Source of the DNA: Flavobacteriaceae bacterium UBA1682
GTDB taxonomy: Bacteria; Bacteroidota; Bacteroidia; Flavobacteriales; Flavobacteriaceae
Direction: 5' to 3'
DNA: 64,000 nt
Assembly: GCA_002320285.1 (NCBI GenBank)
Contig: DCKE01000015.1
Span: forward strand, 18,577-82,576
The notes below the pieces were generated by a model, which ran no database searches, had not been told where the DNA came from, and saw nothing but the letters and a program-made list of their open reading frames with translations. The translations under genes were made by a program, and so were the position numbers. Below are positions 8,567-16,440 of the stretch, in pieces; the first letter of the stretch is position 1, and every line of letters begins with the position of its first letter.

Positions 8567-11035
8567 ATGAAAAAATTCATGACTTTATGGTTTGTATTGT
8601 TTCTGTTTACCTCACTAACAGCAATCGCACAAACCAAACCTAAAGAATTCACTCTTTCGGGTAGTGTTATTGAGGCTGCGACAAATCAGCCCTTGGAATA
8701 CGCAAGTGTATATGCGCAAAATAAAGCCGACGCTACTATAGTTTCTGGAGGCATGACCGATGCAAAAGGTAAATTTGAATTTGAAGTACCTCAGGGTGAT
8801 TATTATTTAAAAATCGATTTTTTAGGTTTTAAAACCATAGAGATTAATTCGATTTCCGTATCCAAAAACACCTCTATTGGAGAACAGAAAATCGTTGTGG
8901 ATTCGCAAACTTTAGCAGAAGTAAATATCATTGCCGAACGATCAACAGTAGAAATAAAACTCGATAAAAAGGTCTATAACGTAGGTCAGGACATGATCGT
9001 CAAAGGCGGAACAGCTAGTGATGTATTGGACAATGTACCTTCTGTCAGTGTTGATGTTGACGGAACAGTTAGTTTGAGAGGAAATGAAAACGTAAAAGTT
9101 TTAATTGACGGAAAACCAACCGGATTAGCCAGTAATATTGCAGAGGCCATGAAAATACTTTCTGCCGAATCCATCGAAAAAGTAGAAGTCATCACCAATC
9201 CTTCTGCAAGATACGAAGCCGAAGGTGGTGCAGGTATTATTAATATCGTATTGAGAAAAGGTAAAGCACAAGGAATCAACGGCAGTTTAACCGGTAGCTT
9301 GGGTGACCCCATGAACTACGGTTTAAATGGTAACGTCAATTTCAGAAGTGAAAACTACAATATGTATACCAATGCGGGATACAACCATTCCAAAAGCAAA
9401 GGTAGCATGATTAATAATTCCGAATATTTAGACCCACTGACCGGTCTACCCCGTCAATATATAGACGAATCCAAACCCAGCACCAGAGAACGCGAAGGTT
9501 ATAATATCAATTTTGGCTTAGAATGGTTTTTAACCAAATCCTTTACCTGGACCAATGCTGTTACTTTAAGCAAAAATCAAATCAACAGCCCAAACACTAT
9601 ATATTATAATTATTTCGATAAAGATCGCCTATTTGATTACGCTCGTACGCGTGATGAAGATAAAGACGGCACGAGAGAAAGCATTGAATACACCACAACT
9701 TTTGAGAAAAACTTCAACAAAGAAGGTCATAAACTTACTGTTAGCGGTACGGTATCAGCAGATAAAGACCTTGACAATTCGATGATAAAAGACCAAATTC
9801 AACTGCAAGATGTCTTTACTTTGGAACGCACATTAAACAACGAAAAGGTTGATAGAACATACCTTCAAGCAGATTATGTTTTACCACTAGGAGAAGATTC
9901 GAAATTCGAAGCGGGATACTTAGGTAATTTTTCAAAACTAGAAACGGTCTTTGCATTGGACAATTACAATAACTCCCAATGGATCAATAATATAAACCTG
10001 ACCAATACTTTGGAATACAAAGAAAAAGTCAATGCATTATACGCGCAATTTGGCAGTAAAGTCAATCGATTTAGCTATATGTTAGGTCTTCGATTTGAAG
10101 ACACCAATGTCGATGTCAACCAATTGATTACTCAAGATTACAACAACAAAAAATACCATAATTTTTTCCCTAGTGCCTTCTTGAGTTATGAATTCTCGCC
10201 TTCGAGCAACCTTACTTTGAGTTACAGTAAAAGGGTCAATCGTCCAAGAGGATTCTTCTTAAATCCATTCTCCAACTATTCGAGTGACATCAATTTTTTT
10301 CAGGGAAATCCAGATTTAGATCCTGCCATGACCAATGCTTTTGACTTGGGGTATATGCAACGTTGGACCGGATTCACATTGAGTACTTCCGCCTATGTTA
10401 ATGTAACAGACGATGCTTTTCAATTTGTTAAGAGAATTAATGGAACTACAGCCGATGGAACACCGATTACCGTAAGTTCTCCGATCAATCTAGCTACGGA
10501 ATACCGTTATGGTTTTGAATTTACAGTTAATGCTACCCCTTTTAAATGGTGGAGACTAAACGGTAATTTTAATTTCTTTAGAAAAGAAACGCAAGGAGAC
10601 TACACCTTTACCGATTTTGACGGAAAACAAGAAACTCAAAATTTTGACAACACTTCGTATTCTTGGTTTACCAGAATCACTTCGAGAGTGACTCTACCTT
10701 ATAAAATTGATTGGCAAATGAATGGAATGTATCGCGCTAGAGAGGAAACTGCTCAAGGCTTCATCAAAGCCAATTTGTCTGCAAACATGGCTCTGAGTAA
10801 GGATATCTTCAAAGACAACGGTACTCTCTCCCTGAATGTCAGTGATATTTTCAACTCGAGAAAAAGAGAAACAGAAATTCATTTACCACAGTCCAACTCC
10901 TTTAGCGAAATGCAATGGAGAGGCCGTCAAATAAACCTATCGTTTACCTATCGTTTTAACCAAAAGAAAAGCGAAAAGCAAAAATTTGCTCCGAAAAGCG
11001 GTGATTCAGATGGTGGAGAGATGATTGGAGCGTAA
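8567..11035 (+). CDS. outer membrane beta-barrel receptor (TonB-dependent receptor-like, OMP_b-brl_3 type)
   Basis: About 822 residues. The signal peptide ends SLTAIAQ; the start at 8567 (MKKFMT) is preferred to an ATG nine bases earlier. A CarboxypepD_reg domain covers about 25-110, then a plug-like domain (NVPSVSVDVDGTVSLRG, VKVLIDGKPTG, IEKVEVITNPSARYEAEGGAGIINIVLRK) and a beta-barrel with many aromatic strand ends, closing with INLSFTYRFNQ and a short basic, glycine-rich tail. The family is the FimD/TonB-like outer membrane protein common in Bacteroidota; its substrate is unknown. A 14-bp tandem repeat and a strong terminator follow. Confidence 0.87.
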   Translation: MKKFMTLWFVLFLFTSLTAIAQTKPKEFTLSGSVIEAATNQPLEYASVYAQNKADATIVSGGMTDAKGKFEFEVPQGDYYLKIDFLGFKTIEINSISVSKNTSIGEQKIVVDSQTLAEVNIIAERSTVEIKLDKKVYNVGQDMIVKGGTASDVLDNVPSVSVDVDGTVSLRGNENVKVLIDGKPTGLASNIAEAMKILSAESIEKVEVITNPSARYEAEGGAGIINIVLRKGKAQGINGSLTGSLGDPMNYGLNGNVNFRSENYNMYTNAGYNHSKSKGSMINNSEYLDPLTGLPRQYIDESKPSTREREGYNINFGLEWFLTKSFTWTNAVTLSKNQINSPNTIYYNYFDKDRLFDYARTRDEDKDGTRESIEYTTTFEKNFNKEGHKLTVSGTVSADKDLDNSMIKDQIQLQDVFTLERTLNNEKVDRTYLQADYVLPLGEDSKFEAGYLGNFSKLETVFALDNYNNSQWINNINLTNTLEYKEKVNALYAQFGSKVNRFSYMLGLRFEDTNVDVNQLITQDYNNKKYHNFFPSAFLSYEFSPSSNLTLSYSKRVNRPRGFFLNPFSNYSSDINFFQGNPDLDPAMTNAFDLGYMQRWTGFTLSTSAYVNVTDDAFQFVKRINGTTADGTPITVSSPINLATEYRYGFEFTVNATPFKWWRLNGNFNFFRKETQGDYTFTDFDGKQETQNFDNTSYSWFTRITSRVTLPYKIDWQMNGMYRAREETAQGFIKANLSANMALSKDIFKDNGTLSLNVSDIFNSRKRETEIHLPQSNSFSEMQWRGRQINLSFTYRFNQKKSEKQKFAPKSGDSDGGEMIGA

Positions 11036-11037
11036 AT

Positions 11038-11135
11038 TAGTGATCAGTAACTAGTGATCAGTAACTAGTAATCAGTAACTAGTAATCAGTAACTAGTAAT
11101 CAGTAACTAGTAATCAGTAACTAGTGAATAGTAAT
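11038..11135 (+). repeat. tandem repeat, six 14-bp units plus a degenerate seventh
   Basis: Units TAGTGATCAGTAAC (two copies) and TAGTAATCAGTAAC (four copies) run head to tail from 11038 to 11121, followed by a decayed copy. The array starts 2 bases after the receptor stop codon. Every unit contains stop codons in more than one frame. Confidence 0.92.
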
Positions 11136-11193
11136 TGGAAATCGAAGTGATGTTAGTAAGCAATCAGTTCGATTTCCGAATTATGACCAAAAT

Positions 11194-11224
11194 AAAAAGG
11201 GAACCCATTGGGTTCCCTTTTTTT
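11194..11224. terminator. bidirectional intrinsic terminator
   Basis: GC-rich perfect hairpin (AAAAAGGGAACCC / GGGTTCCCTTTTT, loop ATT) with T runs on both strands, between the receptor (+) and the small membrane protein (-). Confidence 0.85.
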
Positions 11225-11239
11225 AATCAAGCAATCAAA

Positions 11240-11416
11240 TTATTTAATTTGTTCTTGCGCTTCTCTTTTTTTAGCTTTCTTCTCTTTAATTAGTTCGATA
11301 ACTGCTCCGCCAGCCCAATACTGTACGAAACCCACTAAAAAAATCATTAACCAGAACCCTAATGTAAGGACGCCCATGGCAACTATGAAACCTAAATACT
11401 GTTGAAATTCAAACAT
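11240..11416 (-). CDS. small membrane protein, 58 residues
   Basis: Short gene opening at the ATG at 11416 and ending with TAA at 11240. It has two hydrophobic segments (FIVAMGVLTLGFWLMIFLVG and part of FVQYWAGGAVIEL) followed by a charged tail rich in Lys and Glu (KEKKAKKREAQEQ). I do not recognise a family. Support for a real gene comes from the protein-like composition, a TATCTTTG promoter element 27 bases upstream, and a bidirectional terminator 16 bases after the stop. The antisense frame here has no such support. Confidence 0.65.
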   Translation of the reverse strand: MFEFQQYLGFIVAMGVLTLGFWLMIFLVGFVQYWAGGAVIELIKEKKAKKREAQEQIK

Positions 11417-11442
11417 GTTTTCCGGAATTTTGAATACAATGT

Positions 11443-11450
11443 CAAAGATA
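11443..11450 (-). promoter_or_regulatory. promoter -7 element of the small membrane protein
   Basis: Minus-strand TATCTTTG matches TAnnTTTG and lies 27 bases upstream of the ATG at 11416; no -33 TTG at the usual spacing. Confidence 0.4.
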
Positions 11451-11573
11451 TAATGAAAATATGGGAATACCTAAATATCTAAAAAGAAATTAATTGACTT
11501 TTAAGTTTGGTTCTAATTTGGTATCTTTATATAGAATTATTCTAAAAAACAATTTTCTAAAAACGATATAATT

Positions 11574-12962
11574 ATGACCTTTCGAATAGAAAAAGACACC
11601 ATGGGTGAAGTCAAGGTTCCTGCAGATAAATATTGGGGAGCTCAAACGGAACGTTCCAGAAATAATTTTAAGATAGGTCCCGCTGCTTCGATGCCTCATG
11701 AGATCATAGAGGGATTTGCCTATTTAAAGAAAGCTGCCGCTTATGCCAATTTTGAACTCGGTGTATTGTCTCAAGAAAAGAGAGACGCCATTGCCGCAGT
11801 ATGCGATGAAATATTAGCAGGAGAACTAAACGATCAGTTTCCCTTAGTGATTTGGCAAACCGGATCGGGAACCCAAAGCAATATGAACGTCAATGAGGTT
11901 GTAGCCAATCGCGCTCAAGTATTAGCCGGTTTTCAAATCGGTGAAGGCGAACCCGTACTTAAAGCCAATGACGACGTCAATAAATCACAATCGTCAAACG
12001 ATACATTTCCAACGGGTATGCATATCGCTGCCTACCGTTTGATCATCGAAACGACCATACCCGGAGTGGAGCAGTTACGCGACACCCTTAAAGTGAAGTC
12101 CATCGCATTTAAAGATGTGGTTAAAATCGGTAGAACCCATTTAATGGATGCTACTCCCCTGACATTAGGACAAGAATTCTCCGGTTATGTAGCCCAACTC
12201 AATCACGGGTTAAAAGCACTAAACAACACCTTAGCACATTTATCGGAACTCGCCTTAGGCGGAACAGCAGTTGGTACAGGAATCAATACACCAAAAGGTT
12301 ACGACGTAGTAGTTGCTAAATACATCGCAGAATTTACCGGCCTGCCCTTTATCACTGCCGAAAATAAATTTGAAGCTTTGGCCGCTCATGATGCGTTTAT
12401 TGAAACACATGGAGCACTAAAACAATTGGCCGTTTCGCTAAACAAAATAGCCAACGATATCCGAATGATGGCTTCAGGACCACGCTCGGGAATCGGTGAA
12501 TTGTTTATTCCCGCTAATGAACCCGGTTCGTCTATTATGCCCGGAAAAGTCAATCCAACTCAATGTGAAGCCCTAACCATGGTTGCGGCGCAAGTAATGG
12601 GCAACGACGTCGCCATAACCATAGGCGGCACCCAAGGTCATTATGAATTGAATGTTTTTAAACCGATGATGGCAGCAAATCTCCTGCAATCAGCCCGTTT
12701 GATTGGAGAAGCTTGCGTTTCCTTTGACGAACACTGTGCCCAAGGTATAGAACCCAACAAACCGAGAATACAAGAATTAGTAGCCAATTCTTTAATGTTG
12801 GTCACTGCCTTAAATACCAAAATAGGCTATTACAAAGCCGCCGAAATTGCCAATACAGCCCATCAAAACGGAACTACTCTAAAAGAAGAAGCCGTCCGAC
12901 TGGGATATGTCAGCCCAGAAGATTTTGATGCCTGGGTCAGACCGGAAGATATGATTGGGTAA
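11574..12962 (+). CDS. fumC: class II fumarate hydratase
   Basis: 462 residues, the standard length. It converts fumarate to malate in the TCA cycle and is an iron-independent cytoplasmic homotetramer (family knowledge). Motifs: GSGTQSNMNVNEV near residue 100, SQSSNDTFPTGMH, GRTHLMDATP and the fumarase/aspartase signature GSSIMPGKVNPTQCEA containing the catalytic-loop serine. The start MTFRIEKDTMGEVKVP matches family N-termini. It is flanked by its own 3' terminator and appears monocistronic. A weak TATCTTTA element lies near 11522. Confidence 0.96.
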   Translation: MTFRIEKDTMGEVKVPADKYWGAQTERSRNNFKIGPAASMPHEIIEGFAYLKKAAAYANFELGVLSQEKRDAIAAVCDEILAGELNDQFPLVIWQTGSGTQSNMNVNEVVANRAQVLAGFQIGEGEPVLKANDDVNKSQSSNDTFPTGMHIAAYRLIIETTIPGVEQLRDTLKVKSIAFKDVVKIGRTHLMDATPLTLGQEFSGYVAQLNHGLKALNNTLAHLSELALGGTAVGTGINTPKGYDVVVAKYIAEFTGLPFITAENKFEALAAHDAFIETHGALKQLAVSLNKIANDIRMMASGPRSGIGELFIPANEPGSSIMPGKVNPTQCEALTMVAAQVMGNDVAITIGGTQGHYELNVFKPMMAANLLQSARLIGEACVSFDEHCAQGIEPNKPRIQELVANSLMLVTALNTKIGYYKAAEIANTAHQNGTTLKEEAVRLGYVSPEDFDAWVRPEDMIG

Positions 12963-12963
12963 A

Positions 12964-13030
12964 AGCGGATACGCAGATACGCCCATAAGCGTATGAGCGT
13001 ATAGACATATGGGCATATAGGCGTATAAGC
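12964..13030. repeat. imperfect short repeats of GCGTAT / GATACGC
   Basis: The stretch directly after fumC consists of variants of a 9-10 base word (GATACGCA, GATACGCCC, AGCGTATG, AGCGTATA, GGCGTATA), some inverted (GCCCATA ... TATGGGC). A related string occurs near 29247-29275 at the end of the aconitase gene. Confidence 0.7.
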
Positions 13031-13070
13031 AAATACAAAAGGCTGTCTAAAAAGACAGCCTTTTGTATTT
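13031..13070. terminator. bidirectional terminator between fumC and the OsmC gene
   Basis: An 18-bp perfect stem (core GGCTGTCT / AGACAGCC, loop AAAA) flanked by A/T runs, between convergent genes. It overlaps the last bases of the OsmC gene. Confidence 0.88.
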
Positions 13071-13461
13071 AAATCAAACTCGTTTCAATCGCACTCGATT
13101 GCTCCAAGATTTTATGCACGGGACATTTATCCGCAATGGCTAAGATGCGACTGCGATGAGCCTCCTCGACTTCGCTCTCCAATTCAATGGTCCTTCTAAA
13201 AATTTGCTTTTGTGAAGCCTCATCTTTGTCCGTAGTCACGCGAACGCGTATATCCCCCACTTCCCAGCCTTTGCGATCGACATACATTCGAATCGTTATA
13301 CTCGTACACGAAGCCAAAGCTCCCGCTAACAAGTCTTTTGGACTCATGCCCAAATTTTGCCCTGCCATTTCTATAGGTTCGTCCACAATAATCGCATGCT
13401 GATCTTTAGTCACAACAGTCTTATATTTTTGTTTGGAAGTGATCGCTTGTATTTCACTCAT
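13069..13461 (-). CDS. OsmC family peroxiredoxin-like protein
   Basis: 130 residues starting MSEIQAITS. The OsmC/Ohr fold is shown by GMSPKDLLAGALASCTSITIRMY (first redox cysteine in ASCTS) and IADKCPVHKIL (second cysteine). The family reduces organic peroxides with dithiol cofactors; this subtype is often annotated only as an OsmC family protein. The frame is open 114 bases further upstream to 13575, but the extension is basic and unlike the family, so I start at 13461. Confidence 0.85.
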   Translation of the reverse strand: MSEIQAITSKQKYKTVVTKDQHAIIVDEPIEMAGQNLGMSPKDLLAGALASCTSITIRMYVDRKGWEVGDIRVRVTTDKDEASQKQIFRRTIELESEVEEAHRSRILAIADKCPVHKILEQSSAIETSLI

Positions 13462-13639
13462 TTTAAATGCCTTTAGTATACTGTTTAATAATTTATTGAA
13501 AATCGCCGCGCTGATTCGTTTTAAAGCTACGGTACTCTCTTTTATAAAAATACCGAATTTATTGATCAAAAGCAAAAATCAATGCCAACACTAGAAATAT
13601 TTTCCGGATTCCATTATTAAAATAATTCTTATTTGTTAT

Positions 13640-13661
13640 TTAAGCATTTGCTTAATTAAGC
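13640..13661. promoter_or_regulatory. overlapping palindromes, candidate ArsR-type operator
   Basis: TTAAGCA-TT-TGCTTAA (13640-13655) overlaps the perfect 12-base palindrome GCTTAATTAAGC (13650-13661). They cover the -33 element (TTTG, 13647-13650) of the promoter that drives the ArsR-type gene. AT-rich dyads at the promoter are typical of ArsR/SmtB autoregulation; binding here is inferred. Confidence 0.6.
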
Positions 13662-13678
13662 CTTTTTATTTACATTTA
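13647..13678 (+). promoter_or_regulatory. promoter of the mercury-type operon
   Basis: TTTG at 13647-13650, a 20-base spacer and TACATTTA at 13671-13678 (one mismatch to TAnnTTTG). The predicted start lies about 12-15 bases before the ATG at 13697, so the leader is very short. Confidence 0.5.
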
Positions 13679-13696
13679 CCTCAAATTAAGTTTATT

Positions 13697-14074
13697 ATGC
13701 CCAATTCTTCCAGCTGTATCCGAGAAAAAGCTAACCTCGTAGTCCTACAAAAATGCCAAACCGATTTAATAATAAAGGAACAAACCTTCGCCCAGTTATC
13801 CAAATTATTAGCTTTAGCAGCTAATGAAGCACGGCTAAAAATACTTTACCTCCTATACAACGAAAAGGAATTGTGCCCGTGTGATTTGAGTGACCTATTA
13901 CAAATGACTAAACCTGCGGTTTCTCAGCATCTCAAAAAATTACGGGAGGGCAAACTAATTACTTCCAGACGGGAACAACAAACTATCTACTACTCGATTG
14001 ACGCAATTCAGTTCGCATCCTTATCACCTTTTTTTAATCTTATCAACCAACCTCCTGTTAGTGACCATGAATAA
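13697..14074 (+). CDS. ArsR/SmtB family metalloregulator
   Basis: 125 residues. The winged helix-turn-helix is clear: LALAANEARLKILYLL, then ELCPCDLSDLLQ (the alpha-3 Cys-x-Cys metal site of ArsR proteins), KPAVSQHLKKLREGKLI (recognition helix) and a wing REQQTIYYSID. Additional cysteines at the N-terminus (SSSCIREK and QKCQTD) could complete a thiol-rich metal site. It overlaps the merTP-like gene by 8 bases, so the two are co-translated. Such proteins repress their operon until metal binds; given the partners, Hg(II) is the likely inducer (inference). Confidence 0.9.
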   Translation: MPNSSSCIREKANLVVLQKCQTDLIIKEQTFAQLSKLLALAANEARLKILYLLYNEKELCPCDLSDLLQMTKPAVSQHLKKLREGKLITSRREQQTIYYSIDAIQFASLSPFFNLINQPPVSDHE

Positions 14075-14660
14075 AACAAACAACAAATTACTGGGAACCA
14101 GTATACTCCTCGCGCTAAGTTCGTCGCTTTGCTGTATTTTACCGCTTCTAGCTTTATTTGGTTCAGCCAGCAGTACAATTGCCTTATTCACCTGGATAGC
14201 ACCTCTACGCCCTTATTTACTGGCTGCTACTGCATTGCTTTTAATACTGGCCTTTTATCGCGCCTATAAACACAACTCCGTTACTTCCAGTTGCAATACC
14301 GATTGCAAAGCAAAACGATCTTTTTTACAAAGCAAAACGTTTCTTTGGATCATCACTGTATTGACAATTGTATTGACTGCTCTTCCCTATTATGCGCCTC
14401 ATCTACAGAAAAAAAACACAACAGTATACCTAAGTGATCATGCTCAAACCACCTTAGCGGTATTTCAAATTGAAGGAATGACTTGTTCGGCCTGTGAGCA
14501 ACATGTCAACGGTTCTTTACAAACTCAACACGGCATAAAAAACGTATCTACGTCATATCAAAATGGCGAAGCGACCGTTCACTTTGATTCGACGCAAATT
14601 TCTACTCAAGAGATACAATCCATAATTGAACGAGAAACAGGATATAAAATTATAAAGTAA
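14067..14660 (+). CDS. merTP: MerT-MerP fusion mercuric ion transporter (MerTP)
   Basis: About 197 residues. The N-terminal part is MerT-like: three hydrophobic helices, the first carrying the Cys-Cys pair SSLCCILPLL, followed by a loop with CNTDC. The C-terminal part from about residue 130 is an HMA/MerP domain with GMTCSACEQHV. Fused MerTP proteins are known in Bacteroidota and bring Hg(II) across the inner membrane. The ATG at 14067, inside the overlap ATGAATAA with the regulator, is chosen over an upstream start at 13998 that lies within the regulator. No merA reductase is present within the window. Confidence 0.85.
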   Translation: MNKTNNKLLGTSILLALSSSLCCILPLLALFGSASSTIALFTWIAPLRPYLLAATALLLILAFYRAYKHNSVTSSCNTDCKAKRSFLQSKTFLWIITVLTIVLTALPYYAPHLQKKNTTVYLSDHAQTTLAVFQIEGMTCSACEQHVNGSLQTQHGIKNVSTSYQNGEATVHFDSTQISTQEIQSIIERETGYKIIK

Positions 14661-14664
14661 AACG

Positions 14665-14880
14665 ATGATCCATAAAAAAACAATAGACGTATCAACACTA
14701 AGCTGTCCCCAGTGTCAGCACCAAAAATTAATTGAAATGCCAACGAATTCTTGTCAATATTTCTATTGCTGTGAACATTGCCAAGAGTTACTAAAACCGT
14801 TAGCAGGCGATTGTTGTGTGTTTTGTAGTTACGGCAGCGTCCCTTGTCCTTCCGTTCAACAAAGGAACCGCTGTTGCTGA
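14665..14880 (+). CDS. GDCCVxC domain-containing protein
   Basis: 71 residues, cysteine-rich (13 Cys). It contains CPQCQHQ, the MPTNSCQYFYCCEHC segment and the signature GDCCVFCSYGSVPCP. This is the GDCCVxC (seleno)protein family, whose relatives sometimes carry selenocysteine; here all positions are ordinary Cys codons and the TGA at 14878 is a true stop because TAA follows at once. It lies 4 bases after merTP. A role in mercury or metalloid binding is inferred from the operon only. Confidence 0.8.
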   Translation: MIHKKTIDVSTLSCPQCQHQKLIEMPTNSCQYFYCCEHCQELLKPLAGDCCVFCSYGSVPCPSVQQRNRCC

Positions 14881-14919
14881 TAATTTTTTTACGACAACCC
14901 TTAATTACTGTAACAGAAA

Positions 14920-14951
14920 AAGACATCCGAAACTAACGTTAGGGATGTCTT
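14920..14951 (+). terminator. hairpin after the mercury-type operon
   Basis: AAGACATCC (14920-14928) pairs with GGATGTCTT (14943-14951), with a CTAACGTTAG palindrome in the loop. The T run is short (TTATTG), so termination strength is uncertain. It lies between convergent operons. Confidence 0.5.
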
Positions 14952-15012
14952 ATTGTAAATCGTTTGACTTGGTATCAAGAAAGCAACAACCATTTAAACT
15001 CGATGCTAATCT

Positions 15013-16194
15013 TCATAAGTTAAAATAAGTCGTATAATTATGTAAATCTTTATCCCCTCGTCCTGACAAATTAATCACCACCACATCCGTGGGTTTAAAT
15101 TTCTTTTTATCCAGTACTGCCAAAGCATGAGCACTCTCGACGGCGGGAATGATACCCTCTGACTTACACAAGGCCAAACCGGCTTGCATCGCGGCATCAT
15201 CATCAATAGCTAAAAATTCAACGCGATTTACCTCTTTTAAATGCGCATATAAAGGCCCAAATCCCGGATAATCCAAACCTGCCGATATCGAATATGCCTC
15301 TACTGGATGCCCTTTTTTATCTTGCATAAATAGGGTCTTGCTTCCATGTAAAATTCCATCTTTCCCCAGAAATGAGGTCGCAGCCGTTTGGCCCGAATCC
15401 AAACCTTTTCCACCACCTTCAGCGACAATCAGCCCTACGGTTTCCTCTTCTAAAAAGTGATAAAAAGCGCCTGTAGCATTGCTTCCACCTCCAACACAAG
15501 CGATAATGTAATCGGGCAACGCACGCCCTTCAACATCGACCAACTGTTTCGTAATTTCAGCAGAAATCACCGACTGAAAACGCGCAACCATATCAGGATA
15601 AGGATGCGGTCCAACCACAGATCCGATAATATAGAACGTATCATCCGGGTTTTCAATCCAATGCAACAAAGCTTCGTCTACCGCCTCCTTAAGCGTTTTA
15701 GCCCCCGATTGCGCCGCTCGAACCTCAGCGCCCAACATTTTCATACGCGCTACGTTTGGCGCCTGTCGTTCCATGTCTAAAGCCCCCATATAGATAATAC
15801 ACTCCATGCCCATTAAAGCACAAACCGTAGCCGTCGCAACTCCGTGTTGCCCAGCACCCGTTTCTGCAACGATTTTATTTTTACCTAATCGCTTAGCCAT
15901 CAGTATCTGACCTATGGTATTGTTGATCTTATGCGCTCCGGTATGACAAAGATCTTCTCTTTTTAAATATACCTTGGTTTGGTATTTGTCCGATAAATTC
16001 TTTGCGTAATACAGTGGAGTCGGACGTCCGACATAGTCCGATAGCAATCGATCCATCTCCGCTTGAAAATCGGGTTCTTGTAAAATAGCCAAGTATTGCT
16101 CTTGCAATCTTGTAATTTGCTCTTGCAATACTTCAGGCACAAAAGCACCTCCATAGTTTCCGTAAAATCCGTTTAAATCTACTTGGTAATTCAT
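15013..16194 (-). CDS. trpB: tryptophan synthase beta chain
   Basis: 393 residues, full length. It makes L-tryptophan from indole and L-serine with pyridoxal phosphate. Motifs: GGAFVPEVL near the N-terminus, the PLP lysine in LCHTGAHKINNTIGQ, GAGQHGVATAT, the phosphate-binding GGGSNATG and the terminal NLSGRGDKD. The sequence is the TrpB1 type that normally pairs with TrpA, but no trpA or other trp gene is adjacent on either side. It is preceded by a leader ORF with tandem Trp codons and a terminator, so expression is predicted to depend on the tryptophan supply. Confidence 0.96.
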   Translation of the reverse strand: MNYQVDLNGFYGNYGGAFVPEVLQEQITRLQEQYLAILQEPDFQAEMDRLLSDYVGRPTPLYYAKNLSDKYQTKVYLKREDLCHTGAHKINNTIGQILMAKRLGKNKIVAETGAGQHGVATATVCALMGMECIIYMGALDMERQAPNVARMKMLGAEVRAAQSGAKTLKEAVDEALLHWIENPDDTFYIIGSVVGPHPYPDMVARFQSVISAEITKQLVDVEGRALPDYIIACVGGGSNATGAFYHFLEEETVGLIVAEGGGKGLDSGQTAATSFLGKDGILHGSKTLFMQDKKGHPVEAYSISAGLDYPGFGPLYAHLKEVNRVEFLAIDDDAAMQAGLALCKSEGIIPAVESAHALAVLDKKKFKPTDVVVINLSGRGDKDLHNYTTYFNL

Positions 16195-16281
16195 CGTTAT
16201 TGTTTTTAAGTTATTGAGTTTATTAGGAGTTTATGATTCCTAATTCGTGTTCCGTTTTTTAAATACCTTGAGTTTAGACCA

Positions 16282-16316
16282 AAAAAAAAGGCCTGTCGTT
16301 AGACAAGCCTTTTTTA
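16282..16316 (-). terminator. attenuator terminator upstream of trpB
   Basis: On the minus strand AGGCTTGTC, loop TAAC, GACAGGCCT (one G-U pair) is followed by nine T. It lies between the leader ORF stop (16337) and the trpB start (16194), so read-through is needed to express trpB. Confidence 0.85.
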
Positions 16317-16336
16317 TATATGGTACAGTTATTTTA

Positions 16337-16417
16337 TCAACTATAGGTATAGCAAGGACCGCTCACGACGTTTGACGTAAGTAGGCTCCACCAGCTGTTA
16401 GTTAATAAAATATTCAT
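16337..16417 (-). CDS. trpL: trp leader peptide, 26 residues
   Basis: A 26-codon ORF opens at the ATG at 16417 and ends with TGA at 16337. Codons 9 and 10 (16388-16393) are both TGG, in the context NSWWS; tryptophan is otherwise rare. It starts about 24 bases after a TATATTTG promoter element and is followed 20 bases later by an intrinsic terminator, then trpB. This is the layout of amino-acid attenuation: ribosome stalling at the Trp codons would change folding and permit read-through. I could not derive a convincing antiterminator fold by hand. Confidence 0.75.
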   Translation of the reverse strand: MNILLTNSWWSLLTSNVVSGPCYTYS

Positions 16418-16440
16418 TGTTGTATTTCTTTTAGTGAGCA

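Noticed and set aside
11208..11405. Plus-strand ORF of 65 codons
   Set aside because: Antisense to the 58-residue membrane protein, starting inside the bidirectional terminator; the minus frame has better composition and signals.
14665..14880. TGA as a selenocysteine codon in the GDCCVxC gene
   Set aside because: The TGA is the final codon and TAA follows directly; the signature cysteines are encoded by ordinary Cys codons.
14606..14926. Minus-strand ORF antisense to the GDCCVxC gene
   Set aside because: The plus-strand gene carries a known signature and operon position; the antisense frame shows no family.
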